Positions 35,405 through 47,033 of a DNA stretch of 64,000 nt are shown piece by piece. Position 1 is the first letter of the stretch. The number at the start of each line of letters is the position of its first letter. The notes beneath the pieces were generated by a model. The model was not told the origin of the DNA, did not search any database, and saw only the letters and a program-made list of their open reading frames with translations. The DNA comes from Blastocystis sp. Blastoise. Its lineage: Eukaryota > Sar > Bigyra > Opalinata > Blastocystidae. The DNA is taken from positions 558,001 to 622,000 of the forward strand of contig JBBPEB010000002.1 in NCBI GenBank assembly GCA_039096225.1, given 5' to 3'. The translations under genes were made by a program, and so were the position numbers.

Positions 35405-35853
35405 ATAATTGAAAGCTATTTAGATAGAATATATAAATGATCCAATACAATAAATATGATGAACAAAAAGAAAGAAAATACGTTATAAAAATTATGGTTT
35501 AGTCATTAATAACATAAAATTGTCAAAAATATTTCTTTCATTAAAAAAGATAAAAAAAATAAATATGAATTAATAAATAAGCATTCAAGAAAAAAAATTC
35601 AATCTTAGTCACTTGAAATAATAAAGAAAATTATTGCTTGCTCATATATTAATATCTTTCTTAAATGAATGCAACTTATATTAGATAAATTCACTTGAAA
35701 TGCTTCATTAATGAAACTATTATAAATCACAAAATGCTATTAAAAAGTTTTTTTACCTATGTACATAATGATATATATATTGAAAAAAGTATTTATATAA
35801 GTATAAAACTCTAAAAGATATGAACCATAGGCAAAGCCGATACCGCCCGCTAG
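35405..35853 (+). mobile_element. Helitron B 3' fragment
   Basis: It aligns with about 24075-24510 and ends with a worn hairpin and CCCGCTAG, then T. It abuts the 5' end of the oppositely oriented fragment at 35400. Confidence 0.65.
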
Positions 35854-35989
35854 TTTATAATAATGATAAAAAAGAAGAAAAGAAGGAACAAATATTAGAA
35901 GTTATAAACTGCTACTTTACTGCCCAACAAGATCGCTTTCATGTCATTTATCAATAAAAAGATTCAATTTACTTCGAAATAGAATAACA

Positions 35990-37142
35990 TCAGTAATAGA
36001 AAGGATAAAGATAAAAAAAAGTTGTATAATACAATAATAGATTCTAATTTCATAGCTTCAATGTTATACCTTGAGTATGTCAGTACCCTATTCTATGAGT
36101 GCAATAAGTCAATGCAAGGCCAAAATAAATACATATTTGGATTAATTGATATTATAAAAGATTTATTTATTAAATTATCCTTGAGATTAGAAAGACTAAT
36201 ATGTGTCAATGATTATTCGTCATTTTCGAAGCTTAATGATATGTATCTACAGCCAATTATGATATAAATTCAATAATATTTTATATTAAAAATCATCTAA
36301 TTTCTCTTCGACATAATTTATTATATTATTTACCAGAAATACTCATATATATTAGTACTGATGAATCATATCTTCAAGATCTTAATGAATACTTAATTGA
36401 CCAAGAATATCAGCATAATATATCAAATAGATCTCATGAAGTAACCAATAACGTTAATAATAACACATTAATAATAGCAAACCAATTTAATATTTTTGGA
36501 ATATTACAAAGTTGTGTATCTTCAAATGGTGTCGTAAATGGTTTAATAACCTATATTAATAGTGTTAATCAGTATGTAATAGAAACTGAAGTAACAATTA
36601 GAATAGATCTTCCATATTTAGTATATGGATACTCTTTTGGAAATCTTTCAGGTTTTCTAAATAATTTTCCTAATAGTACTATTAAAGGCGAATACAATGG
36701 AATCATTAATAATATAAATATTCTTTAGGCTAATATAAATTGTGTCATAACTCTTTGAGAAATCATCAAATAAAATAGGTAATAGTAGTATTGAAGGAAG
36801 AGTACAAAAAAAAATAAAGAATAAGAAAATAATAACATCAAAAAGCCAAAGAATACACCAACAACTTATCTAATTAATCATTATTTATATTGGATTACTA
36901 ATCTATTTTCTAAAGTAGCTGATGAAAATCAAATGGAATTTCATTCTAAAGAAGAGTGTTTCTGTTTACATACTGATGAAATATATAGAGAAAAATTTAA
37001 TAAAGTATCAATTGATGAATTCTATATAAACCATAAATGTAGTTTTCCATTATTACATGGCATAGCCAAGAAATGTTTTCCACTTTCACCACTTCATATC
37101 TCTATGAGAGTGGTTTTAGTCATCTTGTCTATATATAAATAA
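35990..37142 (+). pseudogene. Decayed gene of unknown function
   Basis: Frame 36022-36267 (with MYNTIIDSNFIASMLYLEY) is followed after a one-base shift near 36250 by an open stretch to 36729 (DESYLQDLNEYLIDQEY ... INNINIL), and further on by 36846-37142 with a Cys-containing part, EECFCLHTDEIYREKF. The compositional complexity is that of real protein, not low-complexity repeat. The frames are broken by shifts and stops around 36730-36840. No family was recognised. Confidence 0.4.
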
Positions 37143-39960
37143 ATATAGAAACAGTAGTAACCCAACTACTCAAATGACAATTGCATTAACTTCTAATATC
37201 ATTCATTCCTCTTCACTTATAACTATTGTCTTAGACTTATATATATGCTACAATTACTATCATTCATGTATCATATAATTTATTGACTATCCTTAAATAT
37301 CTATAGCTAAACTTAAAAAAAGAAAGTCAATTCGTAATATCTAGCTACAAAATATCTAATCTAATCTAACTATTGATTGGTAATAACTATAATACAAATT
37401 TAATTTGTTTTTTTTTTATTATTTTTCAATTTATATATATTTAGTTTTTCTTATATATTAAATGTTTATATTTTAGATTATTATATTTTTGCTAAGATAT
37501 GCATTGCTTAAACTAACTCAAGATATAATGTTATCAGATAGAACTACCATTTATTTTTTTATACCTATATGATTATAGCAACAGCAAGTAGCTTTTTAAT
37601 TAGTGTAATTATTTGCTAATAATTCTTACATGTATTCCTATTGATTTTCAAATTATTTACTTTATTTAGGTACTATCATATTCAATTCAAATGAATATTT
37701 ATAAAATATTATAAGTTATATAATGAAAAATAAATATTACATTCTAATTCTTTATTCCATAAATACTGACTTCTCTAATATAATACTTTTAAAAAATATC
37801 CCATACTAATTAATAATATGATACAATCAAAAGTACTAATATGTAACATAATCATATAATATATTCTTCTTTAAATCAAAGAGTATAATCTAATTAAAGA
37901 AACTATAACATACTAATAGCAGAATATACGTTCACCCTTAATTCATCAATAGAAAGAATAAAATAATTATCATTTTATTTAATTGACTTGTAAACTAAAT
38001 ATCAAGTATTACTTGATAGCAATTGGTTCATAAAGATCATATATAATGCTTTCAAAATATATATTTAAAAAGATGATATTAGAATTTTGGTTCAAATAGA
38101 TGTAATAGTAAGACAAATATTCAATATGATGAGAACAAAATATATTGGATAAATATAAAGGATTATATTAGGAGTTATAAATATTCTGAAAGAATATTAC
38201 AATAGCAAGAGACAATATAGGAAATGAAGTAGATTTTATATTACAATAGTAATGAAATAAGTCTTATATTAAGATGTATGAAATAGTATAAAGACATGTA
38301 TACTCGAAGAATCTATTGGAAGAAAGCTTATTGACAAGGATTAATATTGAATAAATAAGAATATATGTGCGCATATATATTTATATATATATAGCATATT
38401 AAGAAGATAGTTTTAAGCTTGTATAATGAAACTTAGATTTAAGAAGAAGAAAAAAAGTATATATCAATTAAATTTAGAATTAGTAGTCATAAATGTGTGT
38501 AAAACTTATGACAGAAATTGCTTATAGCAAATGATAAACTTTATTGATATGAAGAAGAATCTATATTTGAATACAAAGATATATAAACTAATAAATAGAA
38601 ACGTAATCAAATAAACCATACCAACTAATAATAAAAGGCTCGTTTCTATAATATATTTTAACGACTACAAGTGTATGTGTAGTGTATTGTATATTAAGAG
38701 TTATACATTAAATAAGTAATTCAAATGAAATGCTGATAAAGAATGGAATCAATTGCTATGCATATAAACATATTTATTATGTATATGTGTACTTCAAGAC
38801 GAAAATAATAACTAAAATAATCGAATTGACAATAATTTTAAAAAAATTATATAGCTACCATAGTTACATTCACAACAACAAAGAAAATACGAATTGCATG
38901 CTATTTTATAATTTCAACATGCATATGTGATGTATATAAATTATAAGTAAAAAGAAATTGAGATGTTTTATATTAAATACATAGTGATACAAATAACAGA
39001 AGTATCAAAGATATATTGAGACATAAATTCTATTCAGTTAAGTAAATTTTTTTAAAGAATGAGTTAGTAATAAAAAATGATAAAGAATATCAGAAATAAT
39101 TAGATGTAGATAGTTTGACATTATAAAGAATAAATAAGAAGAAGAGAATGAAAATAGTAATCATCAATGAGAGTAGGGTAAAAATATATATTTAACGGAA
39201 CCAAAAAAGCAAAATGTTAGAATAAAAAATAAGAAAAGTATTTTTAGTGATATATAGATGATAGCAATTCTACAATGAAAACACAATCTTGACTCTAATT
39301 ACTAAAATCAAAAACAAGAAGCACAAAGAGAGAAATTGTTGGATAACTAAAAAGGAAAAGAACCAGATGAATTATAAAAAATGATAGTAAATAATTATAA
39401 CATATAAGAAGTCTCTTGTCAAATTTTGTAGCAAAGGAATATAGGAGGCTTTTGAAATAAATAAAAATCAAATAGGAAATAGAGATCATGAGGAAGTATA
39501 GAAATTAAAAAGACATGTAAAGAAATAGACTCATTTATAAATATATAGAATAGGAAGAAGACAAAAAAAAATTGAAAAATGATTAGAGAATTATATGAAG
39601 AATATATTTAATCGAAAGTTATAAATTAATTAATTCAGTATACTTTAAAATGGCAGAAACGTATGCAGACAATGAACTTATTACTAAAATGAAATAAGAT
39701 TCTATAGTAATACATAAAAGAAGAAATTTATAACTTCTAAAAGAAAAGAAAACATCATTAAAGATGATGTAATAAATAGAAACATGGAACAACTATTAAA
39801 AGAATTTAAGAACATAAAGAAAATCATCAAAGCATAACAATAGATAGAAACTAGATATAATAAAGAAAAGGATGTAAAAAATTGTATAAAACCAGAAACT
39901 CAATAATAAAAGAAAAAGAACATGTAGAAATGAAGTATAACAAAGAATGAAATAATAATT
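37143..39960. other. Long A+T-rich non-coding region
   Basis: No gene, RNA or repeat boundary is supported over about 2.8 kb. Short frames are no longer than expected by chance at this composition. Confidence 0.4.
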
Positions 39961-40247
39961 GAAAAACACTAGAAATCTCTTAATTACAATTCTCGTTACA
40001 CAACAGTTTCGCAACGAGATCTTCTTTCAATGTAATTTTGCAAACTTATTTTTTGTTTGAGGGAATCAAAATAAACACGATTAGTGACTGTTTTTGGTTT
40101 TTACAAAAAATAAATAAAATTTGCAAAAATATTTTAAAATTTTTTCAAGGTTTTCCTTGGTTTTTTAACATTTTCAACAAAACACAGACAACTGAAAACA
40201 AAAACGTTTACAAAAACAGTGACGTGAAAATTAAAATTTTCAAGGCA

Positions 40248-41500
40248 CTAATTTTTAATTTCCTGTGAGAATGAGCTACTTTTCTTAATACCAATTTGGA
40301 ATGTTATTTGAATTGTTATTGAAGAATTATTAAAGAAGCAGTCCGAGAAGACGTTTTTCAAATCATTTTCACTAAGTAAGCTTTTTATAGGACTTCTATT
40401 TTCTATAGGTTTGCCAATCATTCTCTTAGGTGATGCTACGATTGTCTTTTTGGCTATTTCTAGTCTTCTTGACATCGATTTATTCACATATTGGTTGGCA
40501 ACAGAAGCAGATTTCCAGCGACCTTGGATCATTAGCTCTTCAGTAGTGGCTCCATGTTCAGCACACAAGGTGGCCATTGTTCTTCTAAAGCAATGGCCAG
40601 TGAAAGAATCAGAATGAGGTAGGTTTAGCATCTTTGCAATTCGTCGAGGCCAATTCCCAATTGCTTTCTCTCCTGTACTTTTTGAACAGAAGCCGTTCTT
40701 CGTGATTAATGGAAACAAGGGTCCATCTTCGTTCTCACTCAAGCAATCAAAGTACTTCCTTATCAGCAAACCAAACTTTACATTGCCATCTACAGTTGGA
40801 ATGTATCCATTATGGCCTTCTCCATTATAATCTGTCTTGCTTCTTTCTACATCTATCAGTATACAATCTTCACAAAACTATATATATATATATATATATT
40901 ATTATTATTTTAATTGTAATTATTATTATTATTATTATTATTACTATATATTTATTATTTAATTAATATTCCCAATATTACTATTACTACATATACCTAA
41001 ATATATAGAAATAAATATATAGATGTGTTAATACCTTTAGATTCTTCTTCTTCAAGTTATATATCTCTCCATGTCTTAGACCACTACAAATGGCTATTAT
41101 AAGGCATACCTTCAACTGGAGCGTTTCAAGGTCTTCATAAGGGCAATTCAGAAACTCGCGGCAATTCTCATCACTTAGTACAGCATTTCTTTTTGGAGGA
41201 GGGAGGCTCTTTGAATGGTTCTTCAATGCTCCTTTAATATTGCAAACCGTAACCTCGTTAACCTTGTGTTTCTCAATGGATGTCAACATCTTGAATATAC
41301 CAATGAGCTTCGAAGTAATAGTATTAGCTCTAATATGTTGATCTATTAGGCTTTGAATGTAGGACTCCAGAACAACGTCGACATCTTCTTTCTTATCGGG
41401 ATCATTGGCTTCTTGGTACTTCTTAAAATCGTTATACCATATTTGATATTTATATCCACTTTATAGGTATAACAATGGTTAATGGCTTCATTTCGCTCAT
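40248..41500 (-). pseudogene. Crypton-like tyrosine recombinase, two exons
   Basis: Exon 1 (41500-41035) and exon 2 (40877-40248) are joined by a 157-nt phase-0 intron. Exon 1 carries the first catalytic arginine in CSGLRHGEIYNL. Exon 2 carries ERSKTDYNGEG (the KT-type beta-hairpin), the H-x-x-R box GHCFRRTMAT, the tryptophan in QGRWKSASVA and the nucleophile tyrosine in NQYVNKS. The upstream part has a plausible SAM-like DNA-binding region (SLIDQHIRANTITSKLIG). The only ATG upstream, at 41500, is out of frame by one base near 41452, where a TAA appears, so either there is a shift or the start lies in an unseen exon. The catalytic set is complete. YR of this fungal/protist type is typical of Crypton transposons, but no partner genes or ends were found. 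Confidence 0.7.
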
Positions 41501-42258
41501 GGTGAAGATAAATAAATAATGAAAAAACGCCGCCAAATTTTTATTGTTGTTGTGTATCTAGTTATTTATTTTTTTTATATTATTTATATGTTATTTATAT
41601 GTTTATGTTTAGTTATTATAATTTAATTGGCTTATTATTATTTATATAGTTATCTATTTTCATCTATTATGATTAATAAAACAAAACTATAATTATTAAA
41701 CAACTTTCTATTAAAAATAATCAATATATCAATTATTTGATCTTTATGTCTTTATACATTATAAATATGCTTAAATATGTTTTTTAGAATTATCTCATTT
41801 AAAACCTATTTGTTGAAATTAAAAAATATTTTAAAAGAATGTATCAGACTGTAATTAATTAATTTTTAAAGTTTCTTGTTTATAATATATTATAGAATTG
41901 TAAATGTTTACAATATTAAAATAACCATTTTTCTTTTGTTTGTTAACAGAACACTCATTTTGTATACTAATGAAATGATATGTAGTAATAGTAAGTTTGT
42001 TGTTTTATATAATATAATAATAAAACATAAGGAAAACCAATTGAAAAATGTCTTTCAGGTATTCTTAAAAATTAGGCAATATTTCAGTGTTTATTTTTGA
42101 TTTTTTTCAAACAAAAAAAAATACAAAAACAAAACACTGAAAATTACCTAATTTTCTAGAAATAACCTGAAATATACTATTTTTGGGTACAATATTTACT
42201 ATAGATAAGAAAATTGATGAAAATTTATTTTCTCTGGATATTATCCTATTTGAATCTT
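41501..42258. other. A+T-rich spacer, no gene seen
   Basis: Only poly-A/T tracts are visible, with a short inverted pair near 42075-42155 (AATTTTCAGTG-like versus its complement). No gene is supported. Confidence 0.4.
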
Positions 42259-42450
42259 TTATAACTAGGGTCACGCCGCAGGTCCAGTGCCTAACGGCAC
42301 CGGACCGCGGCTGCATAAAGAGTATATAAAGAGTTTTTTTTATCTTATATATTATATATTATATATTATATATTTTTATTATTTATTATTTATTATTTAT
42401 TATTTATTATCTATTATCTATTATATATTATATATTATATATTATAAATT

Positions 42451-42518
42451 TCTTATACTCTATATGGAGAGTTACAATCAGTAAGTGATTGTAATCAGGT
42501 TCAATTCCTGATATAAGA
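42451..42518 (+). ncRNA. tRNA-like sequence inside element C copy 2
   Basis: A perfect 7-bp acceptor-like stem (TCTTATA/TATAAGA), D-arm CTCT-ATATGG-AGAG, a 9-bp central hairpin TTACAATCA/TGATTGTAA and T-arm TCAGG-TTCAATT-CCTGA are present. The positions between acceptor and D-arm are missing and the central loop is too short for a normal anticodon loop. Pol III A and B boxes are intact. Confidence 0.55.
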
Positions 42519-43474
42519 TTATTTAAGACTTTTTAAATAAGAAATGAAAAAAGAAAAAAAGTTATTTATTAATAAAAAATAACATCTTGAGTTATATTCA
42601 TCACAACAATTTATTTTTAAATATATATTTTGCATTTAGTAATAATTAAACAACTGTTTTAAACATTTTGTGAGTTTTTAAAGTCAATAACTTTAGAAAT
42701 GAGTCACAATGTGAAGTACTCTTGAGTATTTTTAATTTATAAAATTCATTTAAATAACATAATATAAAGATTTAAACTCATTTTAATACTTTTTAAAAGA
42801 ATTTTGAAGTTTTAAGTATAAGAAAGTCAGCATTCATTGTCACTTTGACAACTAAAACATTTCTTAAAAAGCTAATATTTTTATATTAATCTCAACTAAT
42901 GATTTTAAACACAAACAACTCAAAAATGTAACTTTTAATGAGACTTTACCCATTCAAGATCCACTGTATCAAAATAATTTCCTTCAGTCTTTTGATATAG
43001 TATAGAGTTTATTATACTATTTATTAAATAAAAGTAAATGTTTTGAATCTCTTTCTTAAAGACCCTTTTTGACACATTATGAAAAGTTGACACACTTAAA
43101 CTCATTTTTAAATGCTAATATTTACACACTTTACTTAATATGACCATAGCTACACATTGGTCATCACTTTAAAACATTTTATAAACCTTTTGCATTTGCT
43201 CATTTACTTCGACCAAAATATTTTCGTCCCTCCTTTTGATATAATATAGACTGTGTGGTCTAGTTATATGAAAGTGAGGGGGAATTTTGAATCTCGTCCT
43301 CTAAGTCAAACATTTTCACATTTTTAAAAATTAAGACCCTTAGAGTTGATTTCTGAAGTTAATTTTTCTACAGTGTTCCAAAAACACGATTTTACACAAA
43401 CTGAAGTAAAAATATTTTTTCAATAACTCTCACAACCCTTCACACATCCACTCTCTAAAAATTATTTTCTTTGT

Positions 43475-44038
43475 GGGTTAAATCCCGATAGTCAAGTTTT
43501 CAGACATTCATTTTACCAGTTGACATTTGTGCCTTAATTATTTACGAGTTGACATTTGTGTCCTAATTTTTTACGAGTTGACATTTGTGCCTTAATTATT
43601 TACGAGTTGACATTTGTGCCTTAATTTTTTACGAGTTGACATTTGTGTCTTAATTTTTTACGAGTTGACAACTATGATTTAATTATCTACGAGTTGACAA
43701 TTATGAATAATTTATTTGTATTTTTATTTTTAATATTTTCATGACTATTTTTAACAAAGAAACCTGAAAAAAAAATATTTTTTTTTTAAAAATCTGAAAT
43801 AATTAAATTACTATTTTTAACTTATAAATAATTAAATCATAGTTGTCAACTCGTAAATAATTAAGGCACAATTGTCAACTCGTAAATAATTGAGGCACAA
43901 ATGTCAACTCGTAAAAAATTAGGACACAAATGTCAACTCGTAAATAATTAAGGCACAAATGTCAACTCGTAAAAAATTAGGACACAAATGTCAACTCGTA
44001 AATAAATTTCTGAAAACTTGACTATCGGGATTTAACCC
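43475..44038. mobile_element. MULE-like foldback element, 564 bp
   Basis: GGGTTAAATCCCGATAG and its exact complement form the ends. TTTCTTTGT repeats on both flanks (43466-43474 and 44039-44047), a 9-bp target duplication typical of Mutator-like elements. The arms consist of tandem units of about 29 bp (core GAGTTGACATTTGTGCC) reading inwards, so the element is one long hairpin. Element C copy 1 lacks it at the matching place. Confidence 0.8.
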
Positions 44039-45284
44039 TTTCTTTGTACTTTTGATATGTTGTAGAGCTACTACAGCTGTACACTAATTAATCTCTATAA
44101 ATTTTTTATTCATAGTTTAAGACTATGTTTTACACATTCTTTGAAATTTGACAACCTTAAACTACTTATTTAAAGCTCTTAATCATAAAATAGACTTAAT
44201 ACATGATTCTAAACACATATAGAAACCCTTTTACTTTTTAGGACACATTTTGTCATTTGGTCATACACTTTGACCTTCATAATTTTAACTCTCCTTTTAA
44301 TATAGTATAGAGTTATAAGTCTAGTTTATTAAATAAAAGTCATTATATTGAATCTCTCACTCTAAGACTACTTAATTCACATTTTTCAAAATTGTGACAC
44401 TCAAACTCATTATTTTAAGACTTTGTTTTAACTATAGTAGTTTGAGGACCTATTGATTACAATACTACAATATTAGTCGATTATAAGAAGATCGAAGAAA
44501 ATATCGATCACTCAAAAATCGTCCTCAGGAGCTCAAAATCGCTACACCTAGGTTTTTTGACCTCCTGAATCAGAATATCATGTCAAATTAACAATCTAAA
44601 TTTGACCGTTAAGGCCTCACGTGTTCAATATGAAAAAGTATTAAAAAATAGATAAATATAAAGAATAAACACGGATAACGTATATTGTGGGATTGAGAAA
44701 AAATCAAGTTTACCCCATGTTTATTTTCCAATTGTCTGGTCAACAATTTTTATCGGGGTCATCCCAAAGAGCCAATCAAAAACGACTCAAAAATCATGTT
44801 TTCTGTTCTTTTATTAATAACTTTTTAATTATAAACAATATCGCTTAACCAAATATACGGTGCACAACTACACGTTATATCCTATTGAACTGTGTTTCAA
44901 CCAAGAGTTAACTCCCCGTAAGTTTAGAGGAGAGGTGTACACAGACTTGAGTATATAGTAGCCAATCAAATGCATTTTCCCAAAACTGAACAATTGAAAT
45001 TTTTTTGCCTATTCTCATATATATAGTAATGATATAATATTAAATATATAATAGATAATAATGAAAAAGAAATAAAAGCCAAACTGTTATTATTCTTTGT
45101 AGCCGCGGTCCGGCGCCGTTAGGCCCCGGACCGCGGCGTGACCCTAGTTTATATTTTAAATACATTATATTTTACTCTAAACATAAAACCAAATATATAT
45201 AATTCATTAAGTTTAATAAAAATTAATTCATAAAGTCAAAAATAGATAAAAACTGAATTGACAAAATCAATTGTTTTACTAAAA

Positions 45285-45660
45285 TATATTATAGAATTCT
45301 TAGAATCCTAGGTTCCTAGGTTCCTAGAATCCTACATTCCTAGAATCCACTAACCAATCAAATTACTAATTTTACTCTAGGACTATTTTGGTCTGGAAAT
45401 GTTTCTAAATATAAAAAGTATTCATTTCATTGGCTATTTTTTTATATTTCTACATTCCTAAGTTCCTAAATTCCTATTTTCCTAAGTTAAATATCAATTT
45501 TCCTGATATTCCTAAGTTAAAAACCTCTTTTTATTGGTTAAAAAAAATTATCCCATTAAAAAAATATAACCCCTATGTAAATAAATAATAAAAAAGAGAA
45601 CCTTATCATATTATATTATCATTTCCCTAACCCTAAACCCTAGCCGTAACCCTGACGAAG
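45285..45660. repeat. TTCCTA-rich repeats and interstitial telomere-like CCCTAA run
   Basis: Degenerate pentamer/hexamer repeats (TTCCTAGAATCC, TTCCTAAG) fill about 45295-45510. Further on, CCCTAACCCTAAACCCTA lies near 45624-45642. The second looks like a short telomeric-type tract 150 bp beyond the 3' end of the Rep gene. Confidence 0.6.
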
Positions 45661-45800
45661 ATTCCCTATGTCTGGAGTCCGAAACTTTCAAAAAATAACA
45701 AAACAAATTTATATACTTAAACACCATTAAAAACTATTAATAACAAAAAAAAAATAAAAAAGAGAAAAATAATATAATAGAAAAGGTATGTTTAATTTAT

Positions 45801-47027
45801 TTATTCAGAATCAGATTCTTCTACTGATTCTTCACTAGAAGTATCTACTCTCGTAGGTCTTATTCTAGTAGCAGGTTCTCTTTGACCAAGAGTTAAACCA
45901 ATATGATTATCCATCACATTAGTTAAGAACTCTCGGTTCCTACGAACCTCATCAGCAGGACCCCTAGGAGAAACTGGAGCAGCAACAGGAAACGGTTCTT
46001 CATGACCCTCATCGTCATGATTAGGTAAAGTAGCAGTACTGATTGAAAATATTTCAGTATTAGAACCCCGAGCAGCAGTAACAGCAGGACCGATAGGAGG
46101 AGGTATATCTGTTTGTTCTCTCTCGTATCTATTAGCTAATTCCATAGCTTGTTCCTCTAAGTTCATTAACGGAGCATCAGCATCTAATAGTATATCCACA
46201 CGACGTTTTAATTGAGCTAACTTAATAGCATCCAAAGGTGGATTGTTATAGGCCTGATCTAAAGGTCTATCACAAGTAATTACAATAAAAGGAGAATTAA
46301 TATTTACATAACCCCCTTTATATTGCCCACGATACTTGTATCTATCAAGGATACATAAAAGATCTCTAAATGGCCAATGACCATCGAAGTCATCAATGAT
46401 AATGACATCATTGAAAGTGTACCCATCCCACCATTGAGTACTGTCCTTAATGTAGTAAGTACCACCTAGAGCAGCAGCCAACTGAGTAGCAAAACGGGTT
46501 TTACCCACACATGTGGGACACCATACGTATATCACCTTAGGCTTCTTAGTACGCGGCTTCCCATTCACATCACACCAGTATCCCGTGATCTTAGTCTTGT
46601 TCACCATAAAGTATCCAAGATATTCCTCTTCAATATCCTTAAGTTTACCGCCAGTGGATATTATTTTAGCAATTTCATCGGATACCTTCGGCTTCTTATC
46701 TTTAGCACAACCTCGTTTATTGGTATTAAGAGTACTAGCTTCCCAGTGCTTACCGTCATCTTTCAGCACATATCGGCGGCATTCTTCATAGCTTCCCTTA
46801 GCGACCTGAACATCCGGATTCATCGAGAACATCTTCTTAACAGTTGTCATCCTCTGTCTTCTTTCGAATTCTATGTACACGTGGATGTGTACATGACCAG
46901 TAGATGGAGCAACTTCTTCTCCAGCGACAAAGTAAGTAACACCAGCAGGTAAGGCAGCGACCCAGGAATCTAATAAGGCTTCAGCATTTTCGATAGATGC
47001 ATTAATAGTAGCAAACCAGTAGAGAGA
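45801..47027 (-). pseudogene. Endogenous CRESS-DNA virus-type Rep, start lost
   Basis: The frame is open from 47027 to the TAA at 45801. It has, in order, motif I (WFATINAS), the HUH-type motif II (GHVHIHVYIEF), motif III with the catalytic tyrosine (RRYVLKDDGK), Walker A (CPTCVGKT), Walker B (VIIIDDFDG) and motif C (FIVITCDRP), followed by an acidic Ser-rich tail. This is the full endonuclease plus SF3-helicase layout of CRESS-DNA Reps. The natural start appears dead: an in-frame ATG at 47033-47031 is followed at once by TAA (47030-47028), and no ATG lies upstream of motif II. Base composition is clearly less A+T-rich than the surroundings, fitting horizontal origin. Either an integrated virus relic, or a gene with an unseen first exon. 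Confidence 0.85.
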
Positions 47028-47033
47028 TTACAT

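Larger units (their letters stand above)
42264..45148. mobile_element. Element C copy 2 with hairpin inverted ends
   Basis: The left end ACTAGGGTCACGCCGC and right end GCGGCGTGACCCTAGT are inverted repeats of about 48 bp, each of which can itself fold (CCGCGGTCCGG/CCGGACCGCGG). TTATA flanks both ends (42259-42263 and 45149-45153), consistent with a 5-bp target duplication. It contains the tRNA-like unit at 42451, a nested foldback at 43475 and no protein gene. Copy 1 is at 19978-25400. The superfamily is not identified; the hairpin plus CTAG ends also recall Helitron 3' ends, but having the same end at both sides argues for a TIR element. Confidence 0.65.

Noticed and set aside
42264-42315. 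GC-rich hairpin plus CTAG as a Helitron 3' end
   Set aside because: The same end occurs inverted at 45100-45148 with a 5-bp duplication, which fits a TIR element better. Kept only as a caution.
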